DNA from: Acidobacteriota bacterium
Lineage (GTDB): Bacteria; Acidobacteriota; Terriglobia; Bryobacterales; Bryobacteraceae
Reading direction: 5' to 3'
Assembly (NCBI GenBank): GCA_016871135.1
Contig: VFZQ01000301.1
Coordinates: 1 to 6,726, forward strand
DNA length: 6,726 nucleotides
Part shown: positions 1 to 5,853 of the stretch, in pieces
Layout: each line of letters starts with the position of its first letter
How positions within the stretch are numbered: position 1 is the first letter of the stretch
Program-made: the position numbers and the translations under genes
The notes under the pieces: model-generated
The model's database searches: none
What the model was told of the DNA's origin: nothing
What the model saw: only the letters and a program-made list of their open reading frames with translations

Positions 1-843
1 AATGTTCAGATAACGCTCTTTCTCCTCCGGGCTCGACACGGAAGCCAGCCGTTCGAAGTAAGCGCGCGTTGTATCGTTCAGCCGCATCGGCGGCTGCCAC
101 GCGGCAACCTTCGCCACCGCATTCGCCATGTGCACGACGGCATTCGAACGCAGCGGCACCGAGCCATGCCCGGCAACGCCCGTCGCCACCAGCCGCACGC
201 TGCGCGGCAACTTCTCGGTCGTCTGAACGGACACCGACCGCACCCGCCCGCCCATTCGATTCACGCCGCCGCCTTCGGCCAGGCAGTACTCGGCGTCGAT
301 CTCCTTGAAGTGTTCACTCACTAGAAACGCAATGCCCACCGACGTCGCGCCCTCTTCGCCAGCCTCGGCGAGAAAGATCACATCGCGGTCGAGCTTCAAA
401 TTCAGCCGCTTCACAAGAAGGATCGACATCAACGCCGCCGTTAGATTGTCTTTGTCGTCGACCGTCCCGCGTCCATAAATGTAGCCGCCCTCGCGGTGTG
501 CCGAAAACGGACCGTGCGTCCATTTCTTCGCATCGATGTTGACCGTATCGGTATGGCCAACGATCAACAGGGGCTTCTTCGAGCCGTTGCCTTTGATGCG
601 CGCAACGAGGTTCGGCCGTTTGATCGATTCGTTCGCGAAATTCGGCCGCATGAAGATTTTCGTCTCGATGCCTTCTTTGTCCAGCACCGACTTCAAGTAG
701 TTGACGACGGGCTCTTCGCTTCCGCCGGGATCGGTCGAATCGATCTGCACCAGAGCCGTGAAATGCTTCAGCGTCTCCTTGTCGATCGCGGCCCAATCCT
801 GAGCGCCCATGGCAGCGGCCAGCACAAAGATGAATCTCTTCAT
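1..843 (-). CDS. Secreted M20-family metallopeptidase, N-terminal part (C-terminus beyond left edge)
   Basis: The frame is open from the ATG at 843 to the window edge, giving 281 residues. Residues 1-15 (MKRFIFVLAAAMGAQ) look like a short signal peptide, so the enzyme probably works outside the cytoplasm. The M20 dinuclear zinc set is visible: HTDT with His97 and Asp99, GRGTVDDK with the bridging Asp at 129, and the general-base/metal pair Glu163-Glu164 in AEAGEEGA. AGHGS with His226 lies where the lid (dimerisation) domain contributes a histidine. M20 proteins of this type (carboxypeptidase G2, PepV, CNDP-like dipeptidases) are usually about 450-480 residues, so the last 170-200 residues, with the final zinc histidine, are missing here. 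They remove amino acids from peptides or hydrolyse dipeptides and acyl-amino acids; the substrate cannot be told from this sequence. No clear Shine-Dalgarno precedes the start. It diverges from the esterase at 882. Confidence 0.93.
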   Translation of the reverse strand, partial: MKRFIFVLAAAMGAQDWAAIDKETLKHFTALVQIDSTDPGGSEEPVVNYLKSVLDKEGIETKIFMRPNFANESIKRPNLVARIKGNGSKKPLLIVGHTDTVNIDAKKWTHGPFSAHREGGYIYGRGTVDDKDNLTAALMSILLVKRLNLKLDRDVIFLAEAGEEGATSVGIAFLVSEHFKEIDAEYCLAEGGGVNRMGGRVRSVSVQTTEKLPRSVRLVATGVAGHGSVPLRSNAVVHMANAVAKVAAWQPPMRLNDTTRAYFERLASVSSPEEKERYLNI

Positions 844-865
844 GGATGACAGGGTATCAGGTGTT

Positions 866-875
866 CGATAAAATG
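866..875 (+). promoter_or_regulatory. Candidate -10 element for the hydrolase gene
   Basis: CGATAAAATG lies just ahead of the chosen start at 882 and resembles a bacterial -10 box. Transcription starting about 7 bases downstream would give a leaderless or nearly leaderless message, which fits the absence of a Shine-Dalgarno at the expected distance. A near-identical 10-mer (9 of 10 bases) occurs at 4033-4042 ahead of another plus-strand gene. No convincing -35 was seen. This is inference from motif and spacing only. Confidence 0.35.
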
Positions 876-881
876 CGGCTG

Positions 882-1697
882 ATGCGCATACTCATGACCT
901 TCCTCGCCGCCGCCGCGCTTTACGCGCAGGCGCCGGCCGAGATCAAGCTCCGCCCCGATCTCCCCGCCGGCGAGGAACTGTACTCGCCCGAAGCCAACAA
1001 CGTTCATGCAAAACACCCGGACGAAAAGTGGGTGCGCAAAGTAAAGAGCCCAACGCTCGAAGTCTACCCGGTCAAGAATCCGAACGGCACGGCCGTAATC
1101 ATCGCGCCCGGCGGCGGATTCACGATCCTCGCCATTGAGCACGAGGGCCGCGATGTCGCCAAGTGGATGAACCAGCGCGGCGTCACGGCGTTCGTGTTGC
1201 GCTACCGCGTTGGCCTCGAATCGGGCACGCTTCAACCGATGGACCGCGCCGCCAGCATGAAGGCTGGGATCGAGGACGGGCTGCTCGCGATCAAGACTGT
1301 CCGCGAGCGCGCCGCCGAATGGAAAATAGACCCCAAGAAAATCGGCATCATGGGTTTCTCCGCGGGAGGCTACGTCACCATCGGCGCGGCCACGCAGTAC
1401 GAAGCCGCCAGCCGCCCCGACTTCGCCATGCCGATTTACGCCGTTGCGCCCGCCTACAAAGTCCCCGCCGACGCGCCGCCCGTCTTCACCGCCGTCGCGT
1501 TCGACGACAACGAACGCATGACCTCCACCGCAACCGCGCTCGCTGATAACTGGAAGAAGGCCAAGCTGCCGGCCGAACTGCATATCTTCGCCGACGGCGG
1601 CCACGGCTTCGGCATGAACCGCAAGGGCAAAGCGTGCGACGCCTGGACCGGAATGATGGAAGCGTGGATGATTCGCCGGGGCCTCCTGCCACAATGA
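882..1697 (+). CDS. Secreted alpha/beta-hydrolase, esterase of the xylanase-B / BD-FAE type
   Basis: The protein is 271 residues from the ATG at 882. This start places a signal peptide (MRILMTFLAAAALYAQA, likely cleaved after residue 17) at the N-terminus; ATGs at 846 and 873 would add residues that spoil it. Family marks are the oxyanion segment APGGGFTIL near residues 75-83, the conserved HEGRDVAKW and TAFVLRYR segments, the nucleophile elbow GFSAGG with Ser160, an acidic pair Asp208-Asp209 (AFDDNE) for the triad acid, and His241 in GGHGFGM. All triad residues appear present, so an active serine esterase acting on acetylated, feruloylated or other ester substrates outside the cytoplasm is likely; the substrate is unknown. 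Only about 17 residues separate RPDF from PPVF, a segment that in many relatives is a longer lid loop. Its stop codon overlaps the start of the next gene (ATGA), so the two are translationally coupled. Confidence 0.9.
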   Translation: MRILMTFLAAAALYAQAPAEIKLRPDLPAGEELYSPEANNVHAKHPDEKWVRKVKSPTLEVYPVKNPNGTAVIIAPGGGFTILAIEHEGRDVAKWMNQRGVTAFVLRYRVGLESGTLQPMDRAASMKAGIEDGLLAIKTVRERAAEWKIDPKKIGIMGFSAGGYVTIGAATQYEAASRPDFAMPIYAVAPAYKVPADAPPVFTAVAFDDNERMTSTATALADNWKKAKLPAELHIFADGGHGFGMNRKGKACDAWTGMMEAWMIRRGLLPQ

Positions 1698-2065
1698 AAC
1701 TCGTCCAGATCTTCGGCGTCAAGAACAGCTCCGCCGCCCGCGCCGCCGAGCGGTTTTTTAAAGAACGCGGCGTGCCGATTCAATACGTCGACCTCAAACA
1801 AAAGGCTCTCGCGCCGGGCGAGATCAAGCGCTTCATCGACAAGTACAAGCTCTCCAGCATGTTCGACGTGGAGAGCAAAGAGTACGAAGCCTCGGGACTC
1901 AAGTACATGCGCATGAGCGAATCCGATCTCCTCGCCAAAATCGAAAAGGAGCCAAAGTTGCTGAAGCTCCCACTGGTGCGCCACGCCAATCTCGTTTCCA
2001 TCGGACACGACGAAGAGTCGTGGAAAGCGATGGCCGCCGCGTTAAAGGAAGCGGCGCGGAAGTAG
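1694..2065 (+). CDS. ArsC/Spx-like thioredoxin-fold protein without cysteine
   Basis: The protein is 123 residues. It starts with the thioredoxin-fold beta strand MKLVQIFGVK, continues with AERFFKERGVPIQYVDLK (helix plus second strand), and has a candidate cis-proline at Pro93 in LKLPLVR followed by Arg96. This pattern matches the ArsC/Spx-like arsenate reductase family (glutaredoxin-related). Members normally carry a catalytic cysteine in the loop after the first strand, in the pattern GTKKC; here the matching stretch is GVKNSS with Ser12, and the whole protein contains no cysteine. It is therefore unlikely to be a thiol-based arsenate reductase; a binding or regulatory role is possible but unproven. 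The frame is open further upstream to 1634, but the family N-terminus and the ATGA overlap with the hydrolase favour 1694. No strong ribosome binding site is seen, which suits coupling. Function unknown. Confidence 0.85.
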   Translation: MKLVQIFGVKNSSAARAAERFFKERGVPIQYVDLKQKALAPGEIKRFIDKYKLSSMFDVESKEYEASGLKYMRMSESDLLAKIEKEPKLLKLPLVRHANLVSIGHDEESWKAMAAALKEAARK

Positions 2066-2079
2066 CCTCCCGCGCCGCT
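2050..2079. terminator. GC-rich hairpin between convergent genes, possible terminator
   Basis: AGCGGCGCGG at 2050-2059 is perfectly complementary to CCGCGCCGCT at 2070-2079, with a 10-base loop. The left arm lies in the last codons of the ArsC-like gene and the loop holds its stop codon; the right arm is in the 23-bp gap before the convergent gene's stop. Read on the minus strand the stem is followed by TTCCTTTAA, a weak T-rich run, so it may end transcription of the 2089-3924 gene. On the plus strand no T tract follows. The call rests on position and symmetry. Confidence 0.4.
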
Positions 2080-2088
2080 CCTCCTCGG

Positions 2089-3924
2089 CTAGCGCACCGG
2101 AACGATCACCGAGTTCGACACCGTGTCGCCCGTGCGCAGGACGACCGGCTGCATGCCCGCACCAGTGCCCGCCGGCACGCGCACTCGCGCGCGATACAAT
2201 CCGGGCAGCCCAGGCATTGCGGTAACTTCAATCACATCGGCGCCGCGGCCCGCGAGCGTCGCCGTTACCGAGCCGGCTCGCCGCGCCACATCGCCATCTA
2301 CTATCCGGCCCGTCGATAGCGCGGGAGAAGTCTGACCAAAACCCGTGCCGTACAAGTCGACGACCTCGCCCGCGCCCGCTGCGGCGGGCCGAATGTCAAA
2401 GAGCGTCGGCGCCACCGCTTCAATGCGAACATCCAAACTCGTCGCTTCCGACCCGTTATGCACGGCTACCGTCGCGCGGCCCGTCGGTGTTTCAAACGGC
2501 ACCTGGACATTGACTTGATCCGGCGAAACGTAGAACAGCGGAGCCCGCCGTCCAGCGATCTCGACAACCACGCCATTCAGCGATGTCGGCAAATCGCGCC
2601 CTTGCCATGACACTAACGATCCCGCCAACCGCCCCAGCTTCGACCCGCGGATCGTAATCAACGAACCAGGTGCGAAGGATCCGCGCGCTTCCAACGTGGC
2701 CGCAACGATAGACTGCATCGACGGCGCGCCCGCCGCCGCACCGTACAACCCGCGCGCAACACCGCTCGGCAACTGAAACTCCAACGCCGTCAGATCCGGA
2801 TAACTCAGGATCCGATCCAGCACGCCCAACCCGTATTCGTTATCCGGCGTGAAGCCGACGCCGTTCAAACCAAACCGCCCTGGAGGGGAATCGAGGCCTG
2901 ACCGCGCGATCTGAAGCAGCGGCGTGCCACCCGCTTCGGCGATCCGAACGCCCTGCGCGGCCGCTCGCGCCGCATTGGTCTGCAAGTCGGAAATCATGTA
3001 GTAGACCCCCGAATCCGGCGCGCCGCTTTCACCGCGCGTGAAGTCGATCTCGACAAACGACTGAATGTCACTGCTTCGTAGATAACGGATTGACCGCTCC
3101 ATCGTCCGCACGCGGCCGCGCTCAACCACCTCACCGTTCGACGCCAACCGCACTTCATACGCCGCCGGATTCGCCAACAGTGCCGTCAACGCCGTGCGCT
3201 GCGACGCATTCATGCCGCGCATCACCCCGCCCGGGTATCCGCCGACCGACGCATCGGCATCCGTCGGGCTCCCGAGATCGATTTCAACTCGATCCGCCGA
3301 CGCGATCTGTGTGCGCCACGGATAAACGCCGCGTACGGCCGCCAACCCTCGACCGGCAGCGCCGCGAACCTGACTGATCTGTGACTGTACCATCGCCGAT
3401 TCCACGGCGCCATTTGCATCGCGTGTCACCGACGCCAGCAGCATCTCGTATCCGCCTGCCATCGTCGCGGCGACGTAGTTGAGCTCGGCCTTTTTCAACT
3501 GACATCGAAACGCGCCTTGCGGTCTGTCCTGCGTCAACATCGTGACGGAAACCGCCGCCGGGTTCTTCAGGATCGCGTCGATAACCACGAGCGGTGCGCC
3601 GGTCACGCCTCCTCCACCCGCCGTCGCTCCTTCGCCGTCTCGAATCGGCGTGCTGGGCGCCATCCCGGGACGGTAAACCGCCTCCCCTGAACGAAACTCG
3701 AGTCCAGTCACATTAATAGCGCGCGGCGAGGTCACCCACGTGAACACGCCGGCCAGCGCCGCCCGCAGCGCGCCATTGTTTTCGGTCGACGCCGCCATCT
3801 GAAAATAAATGGTCGCCGAACCCTCGGCAGGGTCGTCCCCCGTCGCCAGGCACTGCGCTTCAATCGAAGCCTGGGCGTGCAACATCCCCGCACCAAGCAA
3901 ACTAAACAACATAACTTTTCGCAT
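2089..3924 (-). CDS. Secreted protein with CHRD-like repeats and a Solibacter-type C-terminal domain (TIGR03437)
   Basis: The protein is 611 residues. The start at 3924 is chosen because it begins a signal peptide (MRKVMLFSLLGAGMLHAQ, cleavage near residues 17-19) and has AGAGGA-type spacing: AGAGGA sits 9 bases upstream. A longer frame to 3987 has neither. Residues about 35-143 resemble a CHRD domain, ending in the typical LKNPAAV...QGAFRCQL pattern. Weaker copies of the same ending occur near residues 248-272 (LLANPAAYEVRL) and 372-393 (ILSYPDLTALEFQL). Residues about 413-611 match the Ig-like TIGR03437 domain, with APGSLITIRGSKLG, YVSPDQVNVQVPFE, DLYGTGFGQ, GLYRARVRVP and PVVLRTGDTVSNSV in the family order. 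Such proteins are exported and are numerous in Solibacter; their job is unknown, with adhesion or matrix roles usually guessed. It is convergent with the ArsC-like gene and diverges from the regulator at 4055. Confidence 0.88.
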   Translation of the reverse strand: MRKVMLFSLLGAGMLHAQASIEAQCLATGDDPAEGSATIYFQMAASTENNGALRAALAGVFTWVTSPRAINVTGLEFRSGEAVYRPGMAPSTPIRDGEGATAGGGGVTGAPLVVIDAILKNPAAVSVTMLTQDRPQGAFRCQLKKAELNYVAATMAGGYEMLLASVTRDANGAVESAMVQSQISQVRGAAGRGLAAVRGVYPWRTQIASADRVEIDLGSPTDADASVGGYPGGVMRGMNASQRTALTALLANPAAYEVRLASNGEVVERGRVRTMERSIRYLRSSDIQSFVEIDFTRGESGAPDSGVYYMISDLQTNAARAAAQGVRIAEAGGTPLLQIARSGLDSPPGRFGLNGVGFTPDNEYGLGVLDRILSYPDLTALEFQLPSGVARGLYGAAAGAPSMQSIVAATLEARGSFAPGSLITIRGSKLGRLAGSLVSWQGRDLPTSLNGVVVEIAGRRAPLFYVSPDQVNVQVPFETPTGRATVAVHNGSEATSLDVRIEAVAPTLFDIRPAAAGAGEVVDLYGTGFGQTSPALSTGRIVDGDVARRAGSVTATLAGRGADVIEVTAMPGLPGLYRARVRVPAGTGAGMQPVVLRTGDTVSNSVIVPVR

Positions 3925-3933
3925 TTCTGAAAA

Positions 3934-3939
3934 TCCTCT
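3934..3939 (-). promoter_or_regulatory. Ribosome binding site of the CHRD-like/TIGR03437 gene
   Basis: Minus-strand AGAGGA lies 9 bases before the ATG at 3924 and decides this start over the longer frame. Its first two bases overlap the outer, bulged extension of the inverted repeat at 3938-3977, so a hairpin in the message could partly cover it. Confidence 0.65.
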
Positions 3940-3977
3940 TTCCGGTGAATTCCAACGAAGCCAGAATTCACCGAAAG
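3938..3977. repeat. Inverted repeat in divergent intergenic region: candidate operator or mRNA hairpin
   Basis: CGGTGAATTC at 3943-3952 is the exact reverse complement of GAATTCACCG at 3964-3973, with an 11-bp spacer. Allowing one bulged base (3942), the symmetry extends by four more pairs (CTTT at 3938-3941 with AAAG at 3974-3977). The half-sites are centred 21 bp apart, about two helical turns, so they present on one face of the helix as expected for a dimer operator. It also lies in the presumed 5' leader of the minus-strand secreted gene, right before its ribosome binding site, so an RNA hairpin is equally possible. The palindromic core GAATTC in each arm contributes to the symmetry. Confidence 0.6.
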
Positions 3978-4032
3978 CACCCCGCAAACCTAGTTAGACA
4001 CCGCTTGTCACGCTGCTAACGTGTTGAAAACG

Positions 4033-4042
4033 CGATAATATG
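4033..4042 (+). promoter_or_regulatory. Candidate -10 element for the TPR regulator gene
   Basis: CGATAATATG resembles a -10 box and differs at one position from CGATAAAATG at 866-875. A start of transcription about 7 bases downstream would leave a leader of only about 5 bases before the ATG at 4055, consistent with the lack of a Shine-Dalgarno. The ATG at 4040 lies inside this motif, which is why 4055 is preferred as the translation start. Inferred from sequence only. Confidence 0.35.
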
Positions 4043-4054
4043 ATCGATTCCCCG

Positions 4055-5839
4055 ATGGCCTCTGCCGATCCGAAGTCCGTCTCGTTACAGCTTGAGAAAA
4101 TTCTCGCAAGCGAGGGATTCGTTCGCGCCGACCGCCTCAGCCGTCTCCTCAAATTCACCGTTGAGCAAGCCATAGCCGGCCACGCGGACTCCCTCAAAGA
4201 GTTCACCCTCGGCGTCGAGGTTTTCGACAAAGACAGCTCCTTCGATCCCCGCATCGACACCGTTGTTCGCGTCCAGGCGCGCCGCCTCCGCCAAGCGCTG
4301 ACCGAATACTACGCCGGTCCGGGCAAAGCGGACGCCGTCATCATCGAATACCCCAAGGGCTCCTACGCTCCGGCATTCACTGTGCGCCCGGAGGAACCCG
4401 CTTCCACGCCGCCTCGCACCGACCGCCGCTGGTTGCTCGTGGGACTCGGTTCGGGCGCGGCGATAGCGGGCGCCTATTGGGTTCTCAAGCCGCCCGGCGC
4501 CAGAGCGCACCGCCCCAGCCTGGCCGTCCTTCCATTCCGCCTTCTAAACGCCACAAAGGAATTCGAGTATCTCGGTGTCGGCATGGCCGACGCGCTCATT
4601 ACGCGCCTCACCAACCAGCAACAAATCCACATTCGCCCCACCAGTTCGGTACTCGGTCATGCCAACGCCGATCCCCGCAAAGCCGGCGATGCACTCAAAG
4701 TCGATTTTGTTCTCGACGGCAGTTTGCGCACCGCGGGTGATCGCGTCCGCCTGAGTGTGCAACTTATCAAGATCTCCGACGGCGCTCCCATTTGGGGATC
4801 CGCGTTCGACGAAAACGTCAACGATATCTTCCGCGTCGAAGATTCGCTCTCTCGGCAAGTCGCCGACGCGCTCGCGGTACAGTTCACGGGCGCCGAACGC
4901 GCGCGCGTCAACCGCAAACTCTCCAACGACGCCGAAGCGCATCGTCTTTATTTGCAAGGACGCTACGCCTACACGCGCTACACCGGTCCAAGCGGCCGGA
5001 CCGCGCTCGACAACTTCCGCGCCGCCGTGCGTCGCGATCCAAAGCTCGCACACGCCTGGGCCTCGATTGCCGAGGTAATTCTGAACTTCTCCGTCTACGA
5101 TTGGGACACCTCTCTGCTCCCGGAAGCCCGCCGCGCCGCCGAACGCGCCGTCGCGCTCGATCCCGAACTCGCCGAAGGCCACGTGAGTCTTGCCATCGCC
5201 AAGTGGTACTTCGATTGGGATTGGCCCGGCGCCGAGGCGCAATTCAAGACAGCAATTACAATGCAACCCGGCTTCGCACCCGCGCGCGATTGGTACGGCC
5301 AGTTCCTCGTGCAGACGGGCCGCCTCGGCGAAGCGCGCGCTGAACTCACGCATTCGATCGAACTCGACCCGGCCAGCATCGTCACCCGCGTCAACCTCCA
5401 AATGGTTGACTACTATGCCGGCGCGTACCTCGAGTCGGCTCGGGCGCAAGAGCGGCTCCTCGCTGCCGACGCCACGTTCTTCCCCGCTCTCATCGAGTGT
5501 GGACGTTCTTATGATATGGCCGGCGATCATCCCAAGGCGCTCGAAATTTTCGAGCGCGCTCGTGCGGTCAGCCCGTCGATGTGGCTTCTTTGTTTGATCG
5601 CCCGCGCCACCGCGCGCAACGGCGATCCTGCCCGCGCGCGCAAACAACTCGACGAAATCGAGCGGTCGGGACAGTACGCTTCGCCGGCGATGCGTGCGAT
5701 GGTCTACGAAGCGCTCGGCGACCACGCCCGCGCGACGGTACTGATCGAGGAAGCGATCAAGGAGCGCAGTCCCTGGATTACGTTCTTGAAACAAGACCCC
5801 GTCTTCCGCGCCTTCCGCCAAGTGCCCTCCGTACCGTAA
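4055..5839 (+). CDS. Predicted membrane-anchored regulator: divergent winged helix, TolB-like domain, TPR repeats
   Basis: The protein is 594 residues from 4055 (599 from the in-frame ATG at 4040). Residues about 12-110 form a domain common in Acidobacteriota proteins of this layout. Its order (LLKFTVEQA; LKEFTLGVEVF; VVRVQARRLRQAL; then IIEYPKGSYAPAF) parallels the OmpR/CadC winged helix, including the recognition-helix VxxLRxxL pattern and the GxGYxx wing strand; this is my inference. A single transmembrane helix follows at about 126-144 (WLLVGLGSGAAIAGAYWVL), preceded by RTDRR, favouring a cytoplasmic N-terminus. Residues about 155-282 match the TolB N-terminal/FlgO-like domain (LAVLPF, GMADALITRL, FVLDGSLR, APIWGSAFDE). 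Residues about 293-572 hold roughly eight TPR units, and the end (WITFLKQDPVFRAFR) is the usual C-terminus of this family, so the gene is intact. It probably senses or scaffolds outside the membrane and regulates genes inside. No Shine-Dalgarno is visible. Confidence 0.88.
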   Translation: MASADPKSVSLQLEKILASEGFVRADRLSRLLKFTVEQAIAGHADSLKEFTLGVEVFDKDSSFDPRIDTVVRVQARRLRQALTEYYAGPGKADAVIIEYPKGSYAPAFTVRPEEPASTPPRTDRRWLLVGLGSGAAIAGAYWVLKPPGARAHRPSLAVLPFRLLNATKEFEYLGVGMADALITRLTNQQQIHIRPTSSVLGHANADPRKAGDALKVDFVLDGSLRTAGDRVRLSVQLIKISDGAPIWGSAFDENVNDIFRVEDSLSRQVADALAVQFTGAERARVNRKLSNDAEAHRLYLQGRYAYTRYTGPSGRTALDNFRAAVRRDPKLAHAWASIAEVILNFSVYDWDTSLLPEARRAAERAVALDPELAEGHVSLAIAKWYFDWDWPGAEAQFKTAITMQPGFAPARDWYGQFLVQTGRLGEARAELTHSIELDPASIVTRVNLQMVDYYAGAYLESARAQERLLAADATFFPALIECGRSYDMAGDHPKALEIFERARAVSPSMWLLCLIARATARNGDPARARKQLDEIERSGQYASPAMRAMVYEALGDHARATVLIEEAIKERSPWITFLKQDPVFRAFRQVPSVP

Positions 5840-5842
5840 ACT

Positions 5843-5847
5843 AGGGG
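5843..5847 (+). promoter_or_regulatory. Ribosome binding site of the DnaC-like gene
   Basis: AGGGG lies 6 bases before the ATG at 5854, inside the 14-bp gap after the regulator's stop. It supports 5854 as the start and translation from a message shared with the upstream gene. Confidence 0.5.
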
Positions 5848-5853
5848 TTCGCC

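Larger units (their letters stand above)
3925..4054. promoter_or_regulatory. Divergent promoter region between the secreted CHRD-like gene and the TPR regulator
   Basis: These 130 bp separate two divergent starts and are more AT-rich than the flanking genes. They contain the inverted repeat at 3938-3977 and the -10-like stretch at 4033-4042. A weaker symmetry, GTTAG (3993-3997) with CTAAC (4016-4020) enclosing GACA/TGTC (3997-4000 and 4006-4009), sits between them. On the minus strand TATTAT (4040-4035) could serve as a -10 for the secreted gene, giving a leader of about 100 bases that includes the inverted repeat. No good -35 at standard spacing was found for either direction. Confidence 0.5.

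Noticed and set aside
314..796. 160-codon minus-strand frame overlapping the M20 peptidase
   Set aside because: Wrong frame of the same strand; the frame open to the left edge carries all the M20 metal-binding motifs.
1634..1693. Upstream in-frame start for the ArsC-like gene
   Set aside because: The added residues lie inside the esterase gene and precede the first strand of the thioredoxin fold; the ATGA overlap at 1694 is a better start.
840..1694. Long open frame (284 codons) on the minus strand opposite the esterase
   Set aside because: It mirrors the esterase gene almost exactly and has a compositionally biased translation with no recognisable motif; the plus-strand frame has a signal peptide and a full catalytic triad.
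1694..2065. Calling the small thioredoxin-fold protein an arsenate reductase (arsC)
   Set aside because: It has no cysteine at all, and no other arsenic-resistance gene is nearby.
3925..3987. Longer N-terminus for the CHRD-like/TIGR03437 protein from 3987
   Set aside because: It would bury the signal peptide 21 residues in, run through the inverted repeat, and ignore the good ribosome binding site at 3934-3939.
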